Shown here one piece after another: positions 1 through 9,240 of a stretch of DNA of 64,000 nucleotides; position 1 is the first letter of the stretch; each line of letters begins with the position of its first letter. Below the pieces are notes generated by a model that saw only the letters and a program-made list of their open reading frames with translations, had not been told where the DNA came from and made no database searches. The stretch spans positions 496,001-560,000 of the forward strand of contig NZ_JASITE010000002.1 in assembly GCF_030767025.1 (NCBI RefSeq). The letters run 5' to 3'. The stretch is from Nocardia sp. CC227C. Lineage in GTDB: Bacteria; Actinomycetota; Actinomycetes; Mycobacteriales; Mycobacteriaceae. The translations under genes and the position numbers were made by a program.

Positions 1-842
1 CCGTCGGTGGCGTCGCGATGTTGACTGTGCGGCAGCCATTTCAGCCAACTCCACTCCGGCGCGTCCGGATCCCGCAGCGCGGCGGCCACCGCCACCTGGT
101 CCGGGCCGTGCAGCACGACGATCTCGGCGAGCATCGACCGAACCAGCGCGGCCACCGCGTCCGAATCACCGTCGAAGATCACCTGGGGAGTGGACAGCAG
201 ATTCATCGCCACCGGCATCCCGCCGACGGTGGAATACGCCTTGGCGAACCGGGTGATCTCGACGACGCCCACCGGATCGAGATCGGAGGTGGGCGCCGCC
301 TCCGGCACGATCACCCGTACCTGATTGGCGATCCGCCCCAACCCGATCCGCACCCGCAGGAACTGCGGGTGCGGCGCCTGGATCTCCCACATCCGCTTGC
401 CGCCGACGAGCTTGCCGACCTCGTCCGGTCCCGGATGCGAATACCGCAGGAAGCGATGCAGTTCGGCCTCGGCGTCGTGCACGGTCTTGCGATGGTCGGT
501 GATGCTGCGCAGATAGTCCTTGCGGTCCTCGTTCACCTCGGCGGAGGAGCCCTTGTTGCCGCCTCCGCCCAGCCCGCCGCTCATCATGCCGACCATCGAC
601 ACCATCATCATCATGGGGAAGAACAGCATCATCGGCGACATGGCCCGCCCGCCGCGGAACATCATCACCATCATGCCGACCATCGCGGCCACCATGACGA
701 CGGGCAGGATCATCTTCAGCTTGGACGGCGGCACCGGCCGGGGCAGTTCGGTCGGGGGTTGCAGTTTGAGCTCGGCCACCGCCGGGGCCTTCGGCCCGGT
801 CACCATCCTGGCCGGCCGCACGAACCGTCGCGTCGTGGTCAT
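1..842 (-). CDS. eccC: EccC, ESX FtsK/SpoIIIE-type ATPase (N-terminal part)
   Basis: N-terminal 280 residues of the ESX motor ATPase; the rest lies beyond the left edge. The protein starts MTTTRRFVRPAR, has two hydrophobic segments rich in Met and Gly (about residues 40-75), then the cytoplasmic region that precedes the first ATPase domain. No Walker motif falls inside the window, so it cannot be told whether this is a fused EccC or a split EccCa. The ATG overlaps the eccB stop in an ATGA at 839-842, which indicates translational coupling. EccC family members drive substrate export through the EccBCDE membrane complex. Confidence 0.9.
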   Translation of the reverse strand, partial: MTTTRRFVRPARMVTGPKAPAVAELKLQPPTELPRPVPPSKLKMILPVVMVAAMVGMMVMMFRGGRAMSPMMLFFPMMMMVSMVGMMSGGLGGGGNKGSSAEVNEDRKDYLRSITDHRKTVHDAEAELHRFLRYSHPGPDEVGKLVGGKRMWEIQAPHPQFLRVRIGLGRIANQVRVIVPEAAPTSDLDPVGVVEITRFAKAYSTVGGMPVAMNLLSTPQVIFDGDSDAVAALVRSMLAEIVVLHGPDQVAVAAALRDPDAPEWSWLKWLPHSQHRDATD

Positions 843-2398
843 CGGCCGTCCCCACCGAAGCCGGCACCGGTGTCGTTGGATGGAATGCCGTCGTGCTGGA
901 CCCGGGCGTCCACCTCGGACAGCGTGGGCCCGACCGCGAACAGCGAGACGATCGACCACGGTGCGGGCACCGGGGTACCGAGGTTGAGCGCCCGCAGTGT
1001 CGGATCCGCCGACGGCGATCGACCGGGCTCCACGGCGATGCCGTAGCGGACTCCGCTGTCGGAGATCCACCACAGCGATTCCCGCAGGCCGGACTCGGGA
1101 TCATCACCGGTCACCTGAATGAACCGCCCGCTGGTGCGCGGCAGGTAGGCGGCATCGGCGGTGGTGCCCGCCGAGCCGGCGGCGGTGACCAGTCCGACCG
1201 GCAGCCGCTGTTCATCGGGGGCGAGCGGCAGCTGGCGGCCCACCAGAAGATCGATCATGGCACTCGGTTCCGTATCGAGACGTTCCCAGGACAGGCAGGT
1301 CACCGCGTGCGTCGAGGTGTCCACCAGGCTGATGGGACGGCGGGGGTAGTGCTCGGTCCCCGGCCAGTCCCCCGGCCGCAGATTCGCGGCGATCACGCTC
1401 GGGCTCACCGTCTGCGACGAAATGGCCCCGCGCACATCGAAATTGCGGACCATCGCCGCCAATACCGGGCTCACCCGGACCGCACCCGACGCCGATACCA
1501 GGTAGTACTCCGCGCCGCGGTCCGGTTGTGAGACCGTCAGCACCGACCCGACCGGCACCGTCAACCCGGTCGAGAAGGTCATGCTGGTACCGAAGTCGGG
1601 GATTTCGGGCACCCGGAGGGCCGGGACCTCCGGTATGGCCTCGATCAGTCCGTCGGACGCGGGCATGACGGGTGCGGTGGCGTCGAGCCCGAGCGCCAGG
1701 GTCACCGCGGAATCGGCGAGGTCGATCATGGCGCGCACCGCGCCGTTCGAGCCGTCGCGGTACACCAGCCAGATGGTGCGGCCGTTGCGCATCAGCCGCG
1801 CCTCGTCCGGCTCCAACTCCCGGACCGCGTCGTCGTCCACCGTGAGCGGGCCGCCGATCGCGGTGGTGTGGACCGGCGCGGTCGTCGCCGTCGGCACTCC
1901 GGTCTCCGGATCCACCGGAGCGGCGGCCCCGCCCCGCGCGCGGTCGCACACCGCCCAGGACGAGTCGCGATCCGTGCTGCCCACCATGCGGCTCGGTGCG
2001 CCGGGAATGCCGACCCACGGTCCGCGCGGGTACTTCGCCAGCTCGCCCGCGTCCACCCGCACCGGGTCGGCCGCCTGCCCGGTGATCAGCCGCGCCGAGG
2101 TCAGGTTGAGCGCCGGATACATGCGGCCGCCCATGTTCACATACAGCGCCCCGGTGTCCTTGTCGGCCACGATGGGCGAGTCGCCCACTTTCTTCGCAGG
2201 CGAGAAGAACGCCAGCACCGCCGCTCCGGCGACACCCACGCAGGCCAGCGCGAGGCCGATCATGAGCGCGGTCGATCGACCGCGCTGTGGATCGTCCAGC
2301 ATCGATGCGTCGCGGCGCACCAGAGCGTGCTCGATCCGGCGGAGCAGGAAGCGCCATCCGGAAACCTGGTGTTTGGACACCACCCGGAAGCGGGCCAC
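839..2398 (-). CDS. eccB: EccB, ESX membrane complex subunit
   Basis: 519 residues. A short basic cytoplasmic N-terminus (FRVVSKHQVSGWRFLLRR) precedes one transmembrane helix at about residues 45-66, then a large extracytoplasmic domain of EccB repeats. The family start motif (T/S)KxQVSGxRFLxRR is clear. Two cysteines (about positions 150 and 369) match the paired cysteines of EccB periplasmic domains. It lies 4 bp downstream of eccA and overlaps eccC by 4 bp, so eccA-eccB-eccC form one operon. EccB anchors the periplasmic part of the ESX channel. Confidence 0.95.
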   Translation of the reverse strand: MARFRVVSKHQVSGWRFLLRRIEHALVRRDASMLDDPQRGRSTALMIGLALACVGVAGAAVLAFFSPAKKVGDSPIVADKDTGALYVNMGGRMYPALNLTSARLITGQAADPVRVDAGELAKYPRGPWVGIPGAPSRMVGSTDRDSSWAVCDRARGGAAAPVDPETGVPTATTAPVHTTAIGGPLTVDDDAVRELEPDEARLMRNGRTIWLVYRDGSNGAVRAMIDLADSAVTLALGLDATAPVMPASDGLIEAIPEVPALRVPEIPDFGTSMTFSTGLTVPVGSVLTVSQPDRGAEYYLVSASGAVRVSPVLAAMVRNFDVRGAISSQTVSPSVIAANLRPGDWPGTEHYPRRPISLVDTSTHAVTCLSWERLDTEPSAMIDLLVGRQLPLAPDEQRLPVGLVTAAGSAGTTADAAYLPRTSGRFIQVTGDDPESGLRESLWWISDSGVRYGIAVEPGRSPSADPTLRALNLGTPVPAPWSIVSLFAVGPTLSEVDARVQHDGIPSNDTGAGFGGDGR

Positions 2399-2402
2399 TG
2401 CG

Positions 2403-4163
2403 TTACCTCGGTGCGGTGGGTGTCAAACCCGCCAGGGCCGCCGTGATGTCGAACGCGTCGACGGTCATCAACTCTTGATCGGTCATGGCCGAGATATCCA
2501 CATTGTCGCGGGTGAAGCGGTAGTCCCGCTCGGCCTCGGCGGCCTCGACCACATTGCGAACGAAACGACCGTTGCCGGCCAGATCGATCATGCGCCGTCC
2601 CCCGGCGTCGCGCCGGGACATCTCCGCGCACCGTTCCCGTAGAATCTCCCTGGCGTCCTCGGATATCAGCGAATCCTTCTTCTTGGCAATGTGATCCGCG
2701 ATCTGCACCAGTTCGTCCGGGTCGTAGCTGGGGAAGCGGATCCGCTTGGTGAACCGTGAGGACAAGCCCTCGTTGGAGGCCAGGAACCGGTCGATCTCGT
2801 CCTCGTACCCGGCGATGATCACCACCAGCTTGTCGCGGTCGTTCTCCATCCGGGCGAGCAGCGTGTCGACCGCTTCCTTGCCGAACGCGTCGCCGCCCGA
2901 CAGGCCCTCCTGGATCAGCGTGTACGCCTCGTCGATGAACAGCACCCCACCCAGCGCCGAGTCGATCAGCGCATTGGTCTTCGGTGCGGTGTGGCCGAGG
3001 TGGGTGCCGACCATATCGTTGCGGGACACCTCGACCACATCGGCGTTCTCGACCACCCCGAGCCCGGCGAAGATCTTGGCCACGACCCGCGCGATGGTGG
3101 TTTTGCCGGTACCGGGCGGCCCGGAGAAGATCAGGTGCTGGGATTTGGAGTCGACGGCCAGGCCGCGCTTGGCGCGGACCTGATCCATCTGCACACCGGA
3201 TTTCAACCGGTCCACCTGCTCCTTGACCGATTCCATGCCGATCTGCGCCCGCAACAGCTCCGATGCCTCGGCGAGCAGCGACGCCCGCTCCTCCCGGGCC
3301 GCGGCGGCCGCGACCTCGACCGGGTCGTCACCGGACTTCGGATCCCATTCGTCGGTACGGGACGCGATCACGGCCGGCGTGGTCACCGCCAGCCGATAGG
3401 ACTTGTCCTCGACCGCACGCTGCCACTCCGGGCGCGCGGACCAGAGTCCGGAGCCCTGCAAACCCTTCAGCACCTTGTCGCCGGCCTCGTGCTCACCGGT
3501 GTGCCGCAACAGCATGCCGTACAGGAAGTGCGCGTCCGCCCAGATGTAGGACTGGTTGCCCGACGAGCTGTCCTCGACCAGTCGCCGGGCCCGCGGCAGG
3601 GCCTCGCCGAACCTGCCCAGATGCGCCATGGCCTGGGCGGCCATCAGTTCGGCGGCGATATCGAGCAGGCCGTCGTCGAGCTGCGGCCGACGCGTCCGCA
3701 GCTCCAGCACGTCGGGCCAGCGCTCGGTGCGGAAGTAGAGGGACATCCGGACGAACTCGGCGACCTCGTCACCGGGCACCTCGTCCAGGATCGCGGCGGC
3801 CTCCCGCCACTCCCCCGCCTCCCCGTAGGCGGCGGCCTGCGCGATGGCGATCTGGTCGCGGTCGGCCATGGCCACCCGCAGCCCGTACATCCCGATTTCG
3901 ACCTGGCACCAGAGCGCCCGATCGACCAGCCCGGCCCGCTGCTGGTCCCGGTACAGGTTGTGCACCGAGCGGTAGGCTCCGTAGATCACCTCGGGGGTGA
4001 CCTCACCCGCCATCGCGCGGCCCAGCCAGGCGTCGCACATATCCGGGTCCAGATCTGTCGCCGCCCGGAATGCGGCTGCCGCGTGCTCCTCATTGCGCAT
4101 ACCGCCGGCGATCAGGCCCAAAGCCTGCACACCGGTGTAGAACGCGTCCTCCGGACCTGACAC
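2403..4163 (-). CDS. eccA: EccA, cytosolic AAA+ ATPase of the ESX system
   Basis: 586 residues, normal length for EccA. The N-terminal half (1-280) is helical and TPR-like. The C-terminal half is a CbxX/CfqX-type AAA+ domain with Walker A GPPGTGKT at 348-355, Walker B ending DEAY at 411-414, and the arginine-rich tail typical of the family. In mycobacteria EccA acts on EspG-bound PE/PPE and Esp substrates. It is first in the eccA-eccB-eccC operon, with the palindromic promoter element at 4236-4251 upstream of the start. Confidence 0.95.
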   Translation of the reverse strand: MSGPEDAFYTGVQALGLIAGGMRNEEHAAAAFRAATDLDPDMCDAWLGRAMAGEVTPEVIYGAYRSVHNLYRDQQRAGLVDRALWCQVEIGMYGLRVAMADRDQIAIAQAAAYGEAGEWREAAAILDEVPGDEVAEFVRMSLYFRTERWPDVLELRTRRPQLDDGLLDIAAELMAAQAMAHLGRFGEALPRARRLVEDSSSGNQSYIWADAHFLYGMLLRHTGEHEAGDKVLKGLQGSGLWSARPEWQRAVEDKSYRLAVTTPAVIASRTDEWDPKSGDDPVEVAAAAAREERASLLAEASELLRAQIGMESVKEQVDRLKSGVQMDQVRAKRGLAVDSKSQHLIFSGPPGTGKTTIARVVAKIFAGLGVVENADVVEVSRNDMVGTHLGHTAPKTNALIDSALGGVLFIDEAYTLIQEGLSGGDAFGKEAVDTLLARMENDRDKLVVIIAGYEDEIDRFLASNEGLSSRFTKRIRFPSYDPDELVQIADHIAKKKDSLISEDAREILRERCAEMSRRDAGGRRMIDLAGNGRFVRNVVEAAEAERDYRFTRDNVDISAMTDQELMTVDAFDITAALAGLTPTAPR

Positions 4164-4235
4164 TCGACCCGTCCCTTCCGCCGATCTCGTTCCCCCGCAC
4201 CATAAGTCACCCAGCCGAACGTCTCATCGGACTCA

Positions 4236-4251
4236 TTCCCACCGGTGGGAA
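4236..4251 (-). promoter_or_regulatory. Palindromic operator upstream of eccA (TTCCCA-N4-TGGGAA)
   Basis: A perfect 16-bp palindrome with CCGG spacer, 73 bp upstream of the eccA start. The same element recurs upstream of other ESX-linked genes in this window. The downstream -10 match is poorer here than at the other copies. Confidence 0.7.
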
Positions 4252-4292
4252 CAGGTCCGGACGTGCGGCGATGGCCGCGCGGACCCGCGCCG

Positions 4293-5405
4293 CTAGATCT
4301 CGGTGAGGCCGTCTTCGGATGAATCGTCGGCCGACCGTGCGTCGTCCTCCCCGTCCTCGGCGTCCGATGCCGGTCGTGCTGCCGCCGGTTGCAGCGCGGA
4401 ACGGACGGTCCGGCCCAGTGCGCCGACCACCGGTCCGAGCGGCCCGAGCGGGTCGGCCGCCGGTTGCCCGACCGCTTCGCCCGTCGCCGACGAATCGGGC
4501 TGTGGCGACTCCGGTTCGCCCCCGGCCTCGTTCCCGTCCGGGTTCGGCTGCTCCGCTTCGGAGTTCCGGGGATCGGTCGGAGCGGGCGAATCATTCGGCG
4601 CGGGTGCGCTTTCCGGAGCCTGTGCGCCGCCCTCACCGTCCTCCGGTTCGCCGTTGAGGTTCTCCAGCAGGTCGGGCACCATGTTCAGCAGCGGCATGGC
4701 CATCATGGGAAGCATGGCCAGCATCGGGAGCATCGAGGCGATTCCGCCGCCGTCACCGCCCCCGCCACCGGCACCCGCTCCACCGCCGCCGCTGCCGGGC
4801 TCGGCCTCGCCGTCGCCCTCGGAACCGGCCATATCCTTGTTCAGCTCCGCGACAGCGGTCAGCTTGTTCTGCACCGCGGCGACGGCTTCCGCGAGATGGC
4901 GCAGCAGCTCCATCTCCTGGGCGGGCTTCAGCTCACTCTTGCCGACGGCCTCGAGTTTGCCGTTGAGGTCACCGACGATGTCCTTGATGGCGCGTAGCGT
5001 CTGATCCTCTTCGCTGGAGACATATTTCGCGATCTCGACGACATTGCGGTCCGCCCGCAGCAACGCGCCCTGGCGGGCCTCGACCTTGGTCAGCGTGTCC
5101 TGGTAGTCCTCGGTCGACTCGCTCTTGCCGAGATTCTCGTAGACCACGGGGCGGATGAGGTCGTCGACGATCGGTGGCGGTTTGGTCGTGCCGATGCCGA
5201 GCAGATTCACACAGCCTTGGATGGCGGCCTCCGCCAGCGCGATGTAGGCCAGCAGACCGGTCGACGCGCCGGGCGGCCGGACGAGCTCGACGGTCCAGAA
5301 GTTCTTGTCCTCTTTCCCTTCGGAGCCCTCGGTCTCCTCGGCCAACAGCGCGAACAGTCGTTCCTCGAGATCCGCTGCCTGCTCGTCGGTCAGCTCAGCC
5401 GCCAT
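4293..5405 (-). CDS. ESX-associated protein with Met/Leu-rich hydrophobic core, unknown function
   Basis: 370 residues; not recognised as a named family. Residues 1-190 are helical and charged, including a likely coiled coil (about 100-180). A Gly-rich linker is followed by a Met/Leu-rich hydrophobic stretch (SMLPMLAMLPMMAMPLLN) and a long acidic Pro/Ser/Ala-rich tail. The ATG at 5405 is chosen because the helical region begins there; the longer frame upstream runs through the divergent peptidase gene. It starts at the minus-facing half of the bidirectional promoter at 5437-5476. The layout (helical head, hydrophobic patch in disordered tail) resembles other putative substrates in this locus. 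Confidence 0.75.
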   Translation of the reverse strand: MAAELTDEQAADLEERLFALLAEETEGSEGKEDKNFWTVELVRPPGASTGLLAYIALAEAAIQGCVNLLGIGTTKPPPIVDDLIRPVVYENLGKSESTEDYQDTLTKVEARQGALLRADRNVVEIAKYVSSEEDQTLRAIKDIVGDLNGKLEAVGKSELKPAQEMELLRHLAEAVAAVQNKLTAVAELNKDMAGSEGDGEAEPGSGGGGAGAGGGGGDGGGIASMLPMLAMLPMMAMPLLNMVPDLLENLNGEPEDGEGGAQAPESAPAPNDSPAPTDPRNSEAEQPNPDGNEAGGEPESPQPDSSATGEAVGQPAADPLGPLGPVVGALGRTVRSALQPAAARPASDAEDGEDDARSADDSSEDGLTEI

Positions 5406-5436
5406 TCGACGCCACCACCTCTCTGCCCCGTCTGCC

Positions 5437-5476
5437 CATTGTCGGTTATCCCCCACCATGGGAAGGACCGACAATG
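5437..5476. promoter_or_regulatory. Bidirectional promoter/operator with two nested inverted repeats
   Basis: Ten-base outer arms (CATTGTCGGT and its exact complement) flank a copy of the ESX-region palindrome, here TCCCCC-N4-TGGGAA. Each outer arm contains a -10 box GACAAT: on the plus strand at 5470-5475 and on the minus strand at 5438-5443. Each lies exactly five bases from its palindrome half. Predicted leaders are about 38 nt for the plus gene and about 26 nt for the minus gene. One regulator bound at the centre could control both directions. Confidence 0.7.
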
Positions 5477-5519
5477 AACCGGGGGCGATCCGAGAGGTGG
5501 GCGGCGGTGAAGCGATCGA

Positions 5520-6491
5520 ATGGTGTCCGAATTGACTGCTGATGTGGACGAAACACTGCGTACGCTGGCCGCCCTGTACGGCGAAGGACGGCCCGCGACC
5601 GGTCATTCGACGGTCATGATGCGCGATATCGCCGCCGGTATGCGCGCACAGAGCGCGTCCGGCCTGGCCGGATACACCGAAGCCCTCGGCGCGCACACCG
5701 TTGTCGCCGACAGCCAGTCCCGCCGAGACGGCACCGTACATACTTCCGTGGCCCGATCCGGTGACGGCATCGTGGTCGGCAGACAGCAACTCGCACACCA
5801 GCTCACCGAATTCCGGACCCGGGTGCAGGCCCTCGTATCGGTGGGTGATGCGCGGTTCAGCGGCCCCGCCCTGCTCGACACCGCACAGCGGAGCATCGCG
5901 CAGGCGACCAGACAGGTCACCGCCGATGTGGACGCCGCCCGCCGCTTGGCCGCGCAGATCATGCCGCCGGTGGTCCCGCCGCCCCGCCCCCGCACCGTGC
6001 CCCCGGACCGCCGGGTACGTCGGGTGCGACGGCGGCGGCGCATCCGCCCGGTGGCCGCGGCACTCGGCTCTCATCCCGCTCCACGCGACCCGCGCCAGCA
6101 GTCGGACGGAACACCGGGAAGTGCAGCGGTATCCGCGGCCAGCGGCTGGCTGGGCACACCGTATGTCTGGGGTGGCGGCGACGCGAGCGGCCCGAGCGGC
6201 GGCGGCTTCGACTGCTCGGGGTTGACGCAGTACGCGGTGGCACAGGCGTCCGGCGGCGAGGTGGTGCTGCCCCGCACCACCTACGAGCAGATCTACAGCG
6301 GCGTCCGGATACACCCGCGCGATGCCCAACCGGGTGATCTGGTGTTCCCCGGGAGTTCCTTCAGCGCCCGCGGTCCCGAACATGTGCAACTCGCGGCGGG
6401 CGGCGGCAAGGTGATCGAGGCGCCGTACTCCGGGGCGACCGTCCGCTGGTCCGATATGGACCGCAACTCCGTCGTCGTGCGGGTGCTGTAA
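5520..6491 (+). CDS. NlpC/P60 cysteine peptidase, ESX-associated
   Basis: 323 residues. Residues 1-148 are helical with no signal peptide and resemble the small helical domains found on ESX-linked proteins. A Pro/Arg-rich linker (149-195) leads to a C-terminal NlpC/P60 domain (200-323). The catalytic cysteine is Cys232 in FDCSGLTQ and the histidine is His288 in GPEHVQ. NlpC/P60 enzymes cleave peptide stems of peptidoglycan. With no Sec signal and a place in the ESX locus, export by ESX is a reasonable inference. The start could also be the GTG one codon downstream. Confidence 0.85.
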   Translation: MVSELTADVDETLRTLAALYGEGRPATGHSTVMMRDIAAGMRAQSASGLAGYTEALGAHTVVADSQSRRDGTVHTSVARSGDGIVVGRQQLAHQLTEFRTRVQALVSVGDARFSGPALLDTAQRSIAQATRQVTADVDAARRLAAQIMPPVVPPPRPRTVPPDRRVRRVRRRRRIRPVAAALGSHPAPRDPRQQSDGTPGSAAVSAASGWLGTPYVWGGGDASGPSGGGFDCSGLTQYAVAQASGGEVVLPRTTYEQIYSGVRIHPRDAQPGDLVFPGSSFSARGPEHVQLAAGGGKVIEAPYSGATVRWSDMDRNSVVVRVL

Positions 6492-6514
6492 CCGGGCCGC
6501 AGGAGGCCGCACCC

Positions 6515-8407
6515 ATGGCGATTCAGATTCCGAGCGAAGTCGCGCTCTTCCTGAACTTCTTGGGATTTCCCTATCCCGATATCAACGAAGACCATGTGCG
6601 CGAACTCGCCGACCAGGTTCGCACTTTCGCGGAGAAGGTACGCGATACGCACACCGCGGCGACCGGCGCGATCAACGATATGGGGTCGGTCTACTCCGGG
6701 TACTCCTACGAACAGCTCGTCACCACCTGGGCGCGCATGAGCGCGACGAACATGGCCGACCTCGACCAGGCGTGCACCGTCGTCGCCACCGCGCTGGACG
6801 CCGCGGCGGTGGTGATCGTCACGGTCAAGGTCGCCGTCCTGACCGAACTCGCGGCACTGGCGGTCGCCTACGCCACCGCCATGTCGGCCGCGGTAGCGAC
6901 GTCCGGGCTGTCCGCCACCATGACTCCGGCCATCGCCGCGGCGGCCCGGCGGCTGCTGGTCGCCATGGAGCAGACCCTGCTCAGCTACCTCCTCGCCGAG
7001 GTGATCGCCCGCGCGGTCGAACCCCTCGAGGAGACGGTCGCCAGGGTTGTCAACGGATTCGCCTACGAGTCCGCCCGCCGCGCCCTCGGCGTCCCGTCGG
7101 ATGCCGGGCAGGAACAGACACTCCGCATCGATCCCGACGAGGTACTGCGATACGCACAGGTCCTCGACGACCACGCGGCCGACATCACCCGGCACGCACA
7201 GGATTTCGCGAACAATGTCGCCGACCTGGACTTCACCACTCCGGACGGAGTGGACGACCGTGCCGGAATCCCCCGCACCTGGGCCTCGCCCGACCCCGGA
7301 GCGGGCGCACCGGATCCGAATCCGGGCGGGGACTCGCCGTATTCCGGTAGCCCGCCCACGGCCGCCTCCCCGGCCACCGTGGAAGCACAGGCGGCGCGAC
7401 CCGCGACGATCGATCCCGGCGAACCGTCCGGCACAACATCATCGGAATCCGCCGCGGCATCCGCGGCGTCCTCGGCGTCCGAGTCCCGGGCACAGCATCC
7501 GACGACCGCCACGCCGGACGGCACGGGTCGAGGCGATCAGCCGACCGAGGCCGCGCGGCAGGGCACCGGTACACCGGACCGGAACGGCAGCGGCACTCCG
7601 GAACAACCGGCCGCGGTGGACAACGGCGACCCCGCCGCGGCGAGCAACGGCGGCAATGCCGGACGCCTGGCGGACCAATCGGCCGGGGACACGCCAGCAC
7701 CGGCCCGAGCGATCTCCGATTCCTCCGAGCCCGTCGGCCAGCGTCCCGGTGCCGAACCACGGTCCGACGGGCAGCACGATATCCGTGCCACCGATTCGCC
7801 CACGGCCACCGCGATATCCGATCCGGCCGCCCCTCGCGGTGCCGGTTCCCTTTCCGACACAACCGCATTCACCACTCCATCAGCATCGACATCGGCGACG
7901 GCACCGGCATCCGCCGATGGCCAGCGGGCCGGTAGCGGTCTCGGGAACCTCGCGCCATCCGCCGGAGCGGGTCAACAGCGTTCCCCGAAGGCAACGCCGT
8001 GGGCACGCATCGCGAAACCGGCCGGATCGAGCACGACGCCACCGGAGCCGGGCCTCGTGGACCCGACCCCATCCCCGGCACCGCACGCCGAGCGCACCCC
8101 TCTCGCGACCCCCTGGTCGAGAACCCGTCCCGCCACCGAAACGCCCGCCCGGGTCTCCGTGCCCGAAACCGCCCGTCCCGCACCGAAAGTCGCGCTCGCC
8201 GGGGACGGATCCGACACCCGGAGGACTGAGCCGACCTCGCCGCCGGGCGTCACCGTCTCCGCGCGGCCCGCCGCACCCGACCCCGTACTGCCGGTCGCGG
8301 CCGATCGGCGGCCACCGGCGGTGTCGAGCCGTGGCGGCGACCCGGTCGACTCCGCCGGACCACCCGACGTCACCGCGCCCGAGGACCGTCCGCCGAAATC
8401 CAACTGA
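6515..8407 (+). CDS. CpnT-like WXG100-related N-terminal domain with long disordered tail
   Basis: 630 residues. The first 195 match the helical N-terminal domain of CpnT-type outer membrane channel/toxin proteins: MAIQIPSEVALFLNFLG, then WPxxxE-like helices and a hydrophobic Ala-rich pair (about 90-170). The rest is low complexity, rich in Ser, Thr, Pro and Ala, with repeated TPW(A/S)R motifs near residues 500 and 535. No folded C-terminal toxin domain is visible, unlike classical CpnT. An AGGAGG ribosome site precedes the ATG and the peptidase stop is 23 bp upstream, so the two genes are probably cotranscribed. The 3' end overlaps the convergent gene by 38 bp. Confidence 0.75.
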   Translation: MAIQIPSEVALFLNFLGFPYPDINEDHVRELADQVRTFAEKVRDTHTAATGAINDMGSVYSGYSYEQLVTTWARMSATNMADLDQACTVVATALDAAAVVIVTVKVAVLTELAALAVAYATAMSAAVATSGLSATMTPAIAAAARRLLVAMEQTLLSYLLAEVIARAVEPLEETVARVVNGFAYESARRALGVPSDAGQEQTLRIDPDEVLRYAQVLDDHAADITRHAQDFANNVADLDFTTPDGVDDRAGIPRTWASPDPGAGAPDPNPGGDSPYSGSPPTAASPATVEAQAARPATIDPGEPSGTTSSESAAASAASSASESRAQHPTTATPDGTGRGDQPTEAARQGTGTPDRNGSGTPEQPAAVDNGDPAAASNGGNAGRLADQSAGDTPAPARAISDSSEPVGQRPGAEPRSDGQHDIRATDSPTATAISDPAAPRGAGSLSDTTAFTTPSASTSATAPASADGQRAGSGLGNLAPSAGAGQQRSPKATPWARIAKPAGSSTTPPEPGLVDPTPSPAPHAERTPLATPWSRTRPATETPARVSVPETARPAPKVALAGDGSDTRRTEPTSPPGVTVSARPAAPDPVLPVAADRRPPAVSSRGGDPVDSAGPPDVTAPEDRPPKSN

Positions 8408-9134
8408 ACGTGCCCACACCCGGCTTCGGCCACCGCTTCACTCGATCCGCAACCGCGAGGAAGTTCAATTGTTCGGTCAACATTGCGGTGAACAACCGGA
8501 ATACCTCGTCGACCATGTCCAGCGCGCGACGGCGTTGCGAATCCCAGAGCTCTATGTGCTGAAGCTCCACGCCGATATCCTCGCCACCCATGGCGTGACC
8601 GGTTTCCAATGCGGCGTGCTCGGGACCGAAATACCGCAGTTGTCGCCCCGTTGCATCGAAGTAGTCGCCCGAAGCGGTCAGAAACGACTGCCAGGCAACA
8701 TATCCCGTGGCCTCCACGGCCTCGACCACGGCGATCCGCTCGACCGGTTCAGCGGTCACGGCGAGCCGCATCAGACCGTAGACCAGCTGACGACCGGCCT
8801 GCCGATCCGGACCCCAGAGTTCGCGCAGCATCGACACCCGGTCCGTCGCGTGATTGAGCCCCATGGTCTCCAGATCATCCAGGAACATGGGCCAACGGTG
8901 ATCGCCCTTGTAGGTGTGTTCGTTGACGAGATGTTGCACACGGTCATGGTCGGCGTCGAGGTCGCGAAGGCCCAGGACGTTCACGTCGGCGAATCCCAGA
9001 ACGAAAGGAGCTATGCAGGGCGCGAAGCTCAATCTCTCAGCCGGGTCGACCGACGAATCCGCAATGTACTCGAGGAAGGGATGACCGGTCAGTTCTTCTT
9101 TGCGCACAGCGATACGCGCGAGAACGGTTCGCAT
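8370..9134 (-). CDS. Heme-oxygenase-like (TenA/PqqC-fold) iron-containing redox enzyme family, putative
   Basis: 254 residues, entirely helical by composition, no signal peptide. Motifs fit the heme-oxygenase-like diiron/redox group: NEHTYKGDHRW followed by FLDDLE (about 71-89), and FGPEHAALETGH (about 175-187), which supply Glu, His and Asp ligands at the expected spacing. Such proteins include diiron oxygenases and C-C cleaving enzymes; the substrate here cannot be told. It stands alone, convergent with the CpnT-like gene and overlapping it by 38 bp. A role in ESX is not implied by its sequence. Confidence 0.6.
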   Translation of the reverse strand: MRTVLARIAVRKEELTGHPFLEYIADSSVDPAERLSFAPCIAPFVLGFADVNVLGLRDLDADHDRVQHLVNEHTYKGDHRWPMFLDDLETMGLNHATDRVSMLRELWGPDRQAGRQLVYGLMRLAVTAEPVERIAVVEAVEATGYVAWQSFLTASGDYFDATGRQLRYFGPEHAALETGHAMGGEDIGVELQHIELWDSQRRRALDMVDEVFRLFTAMLTEQLNFLAVADRVKRWPKPGVGTFSWISADGPRAR

Positions 9135-9192
9135 TTCTTGACCTCTCGAACGAGCAAGTTGAAGCGGAGCGATCGTACCAACCGCACAACAT

Positions 9193-9208
9193 TTCCCATC
9201 AAGGGGAA
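9193..9208 (+). promoter_or_regulatory. Variant ESX-region palindrome with plus-facing -10
   Basis: TTCCCA-N4-GGGGAA, one mismatch from the consensus, followed after five bases by TACGAT on the plus strand (9214-9219). The gene it would have served is not obvious; the region downstream is made of gene remnants. Confidence 0.4.
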
Positions 9209-9240
9209 TTCGTTACGATTAGCGATTTCGCCCGCGCCCG

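Noticed and set aside
18..1046. Plus-strand frame with His-rich stretches
   Set aside because: The His runs come from Met codons of EccC read on the other strand.
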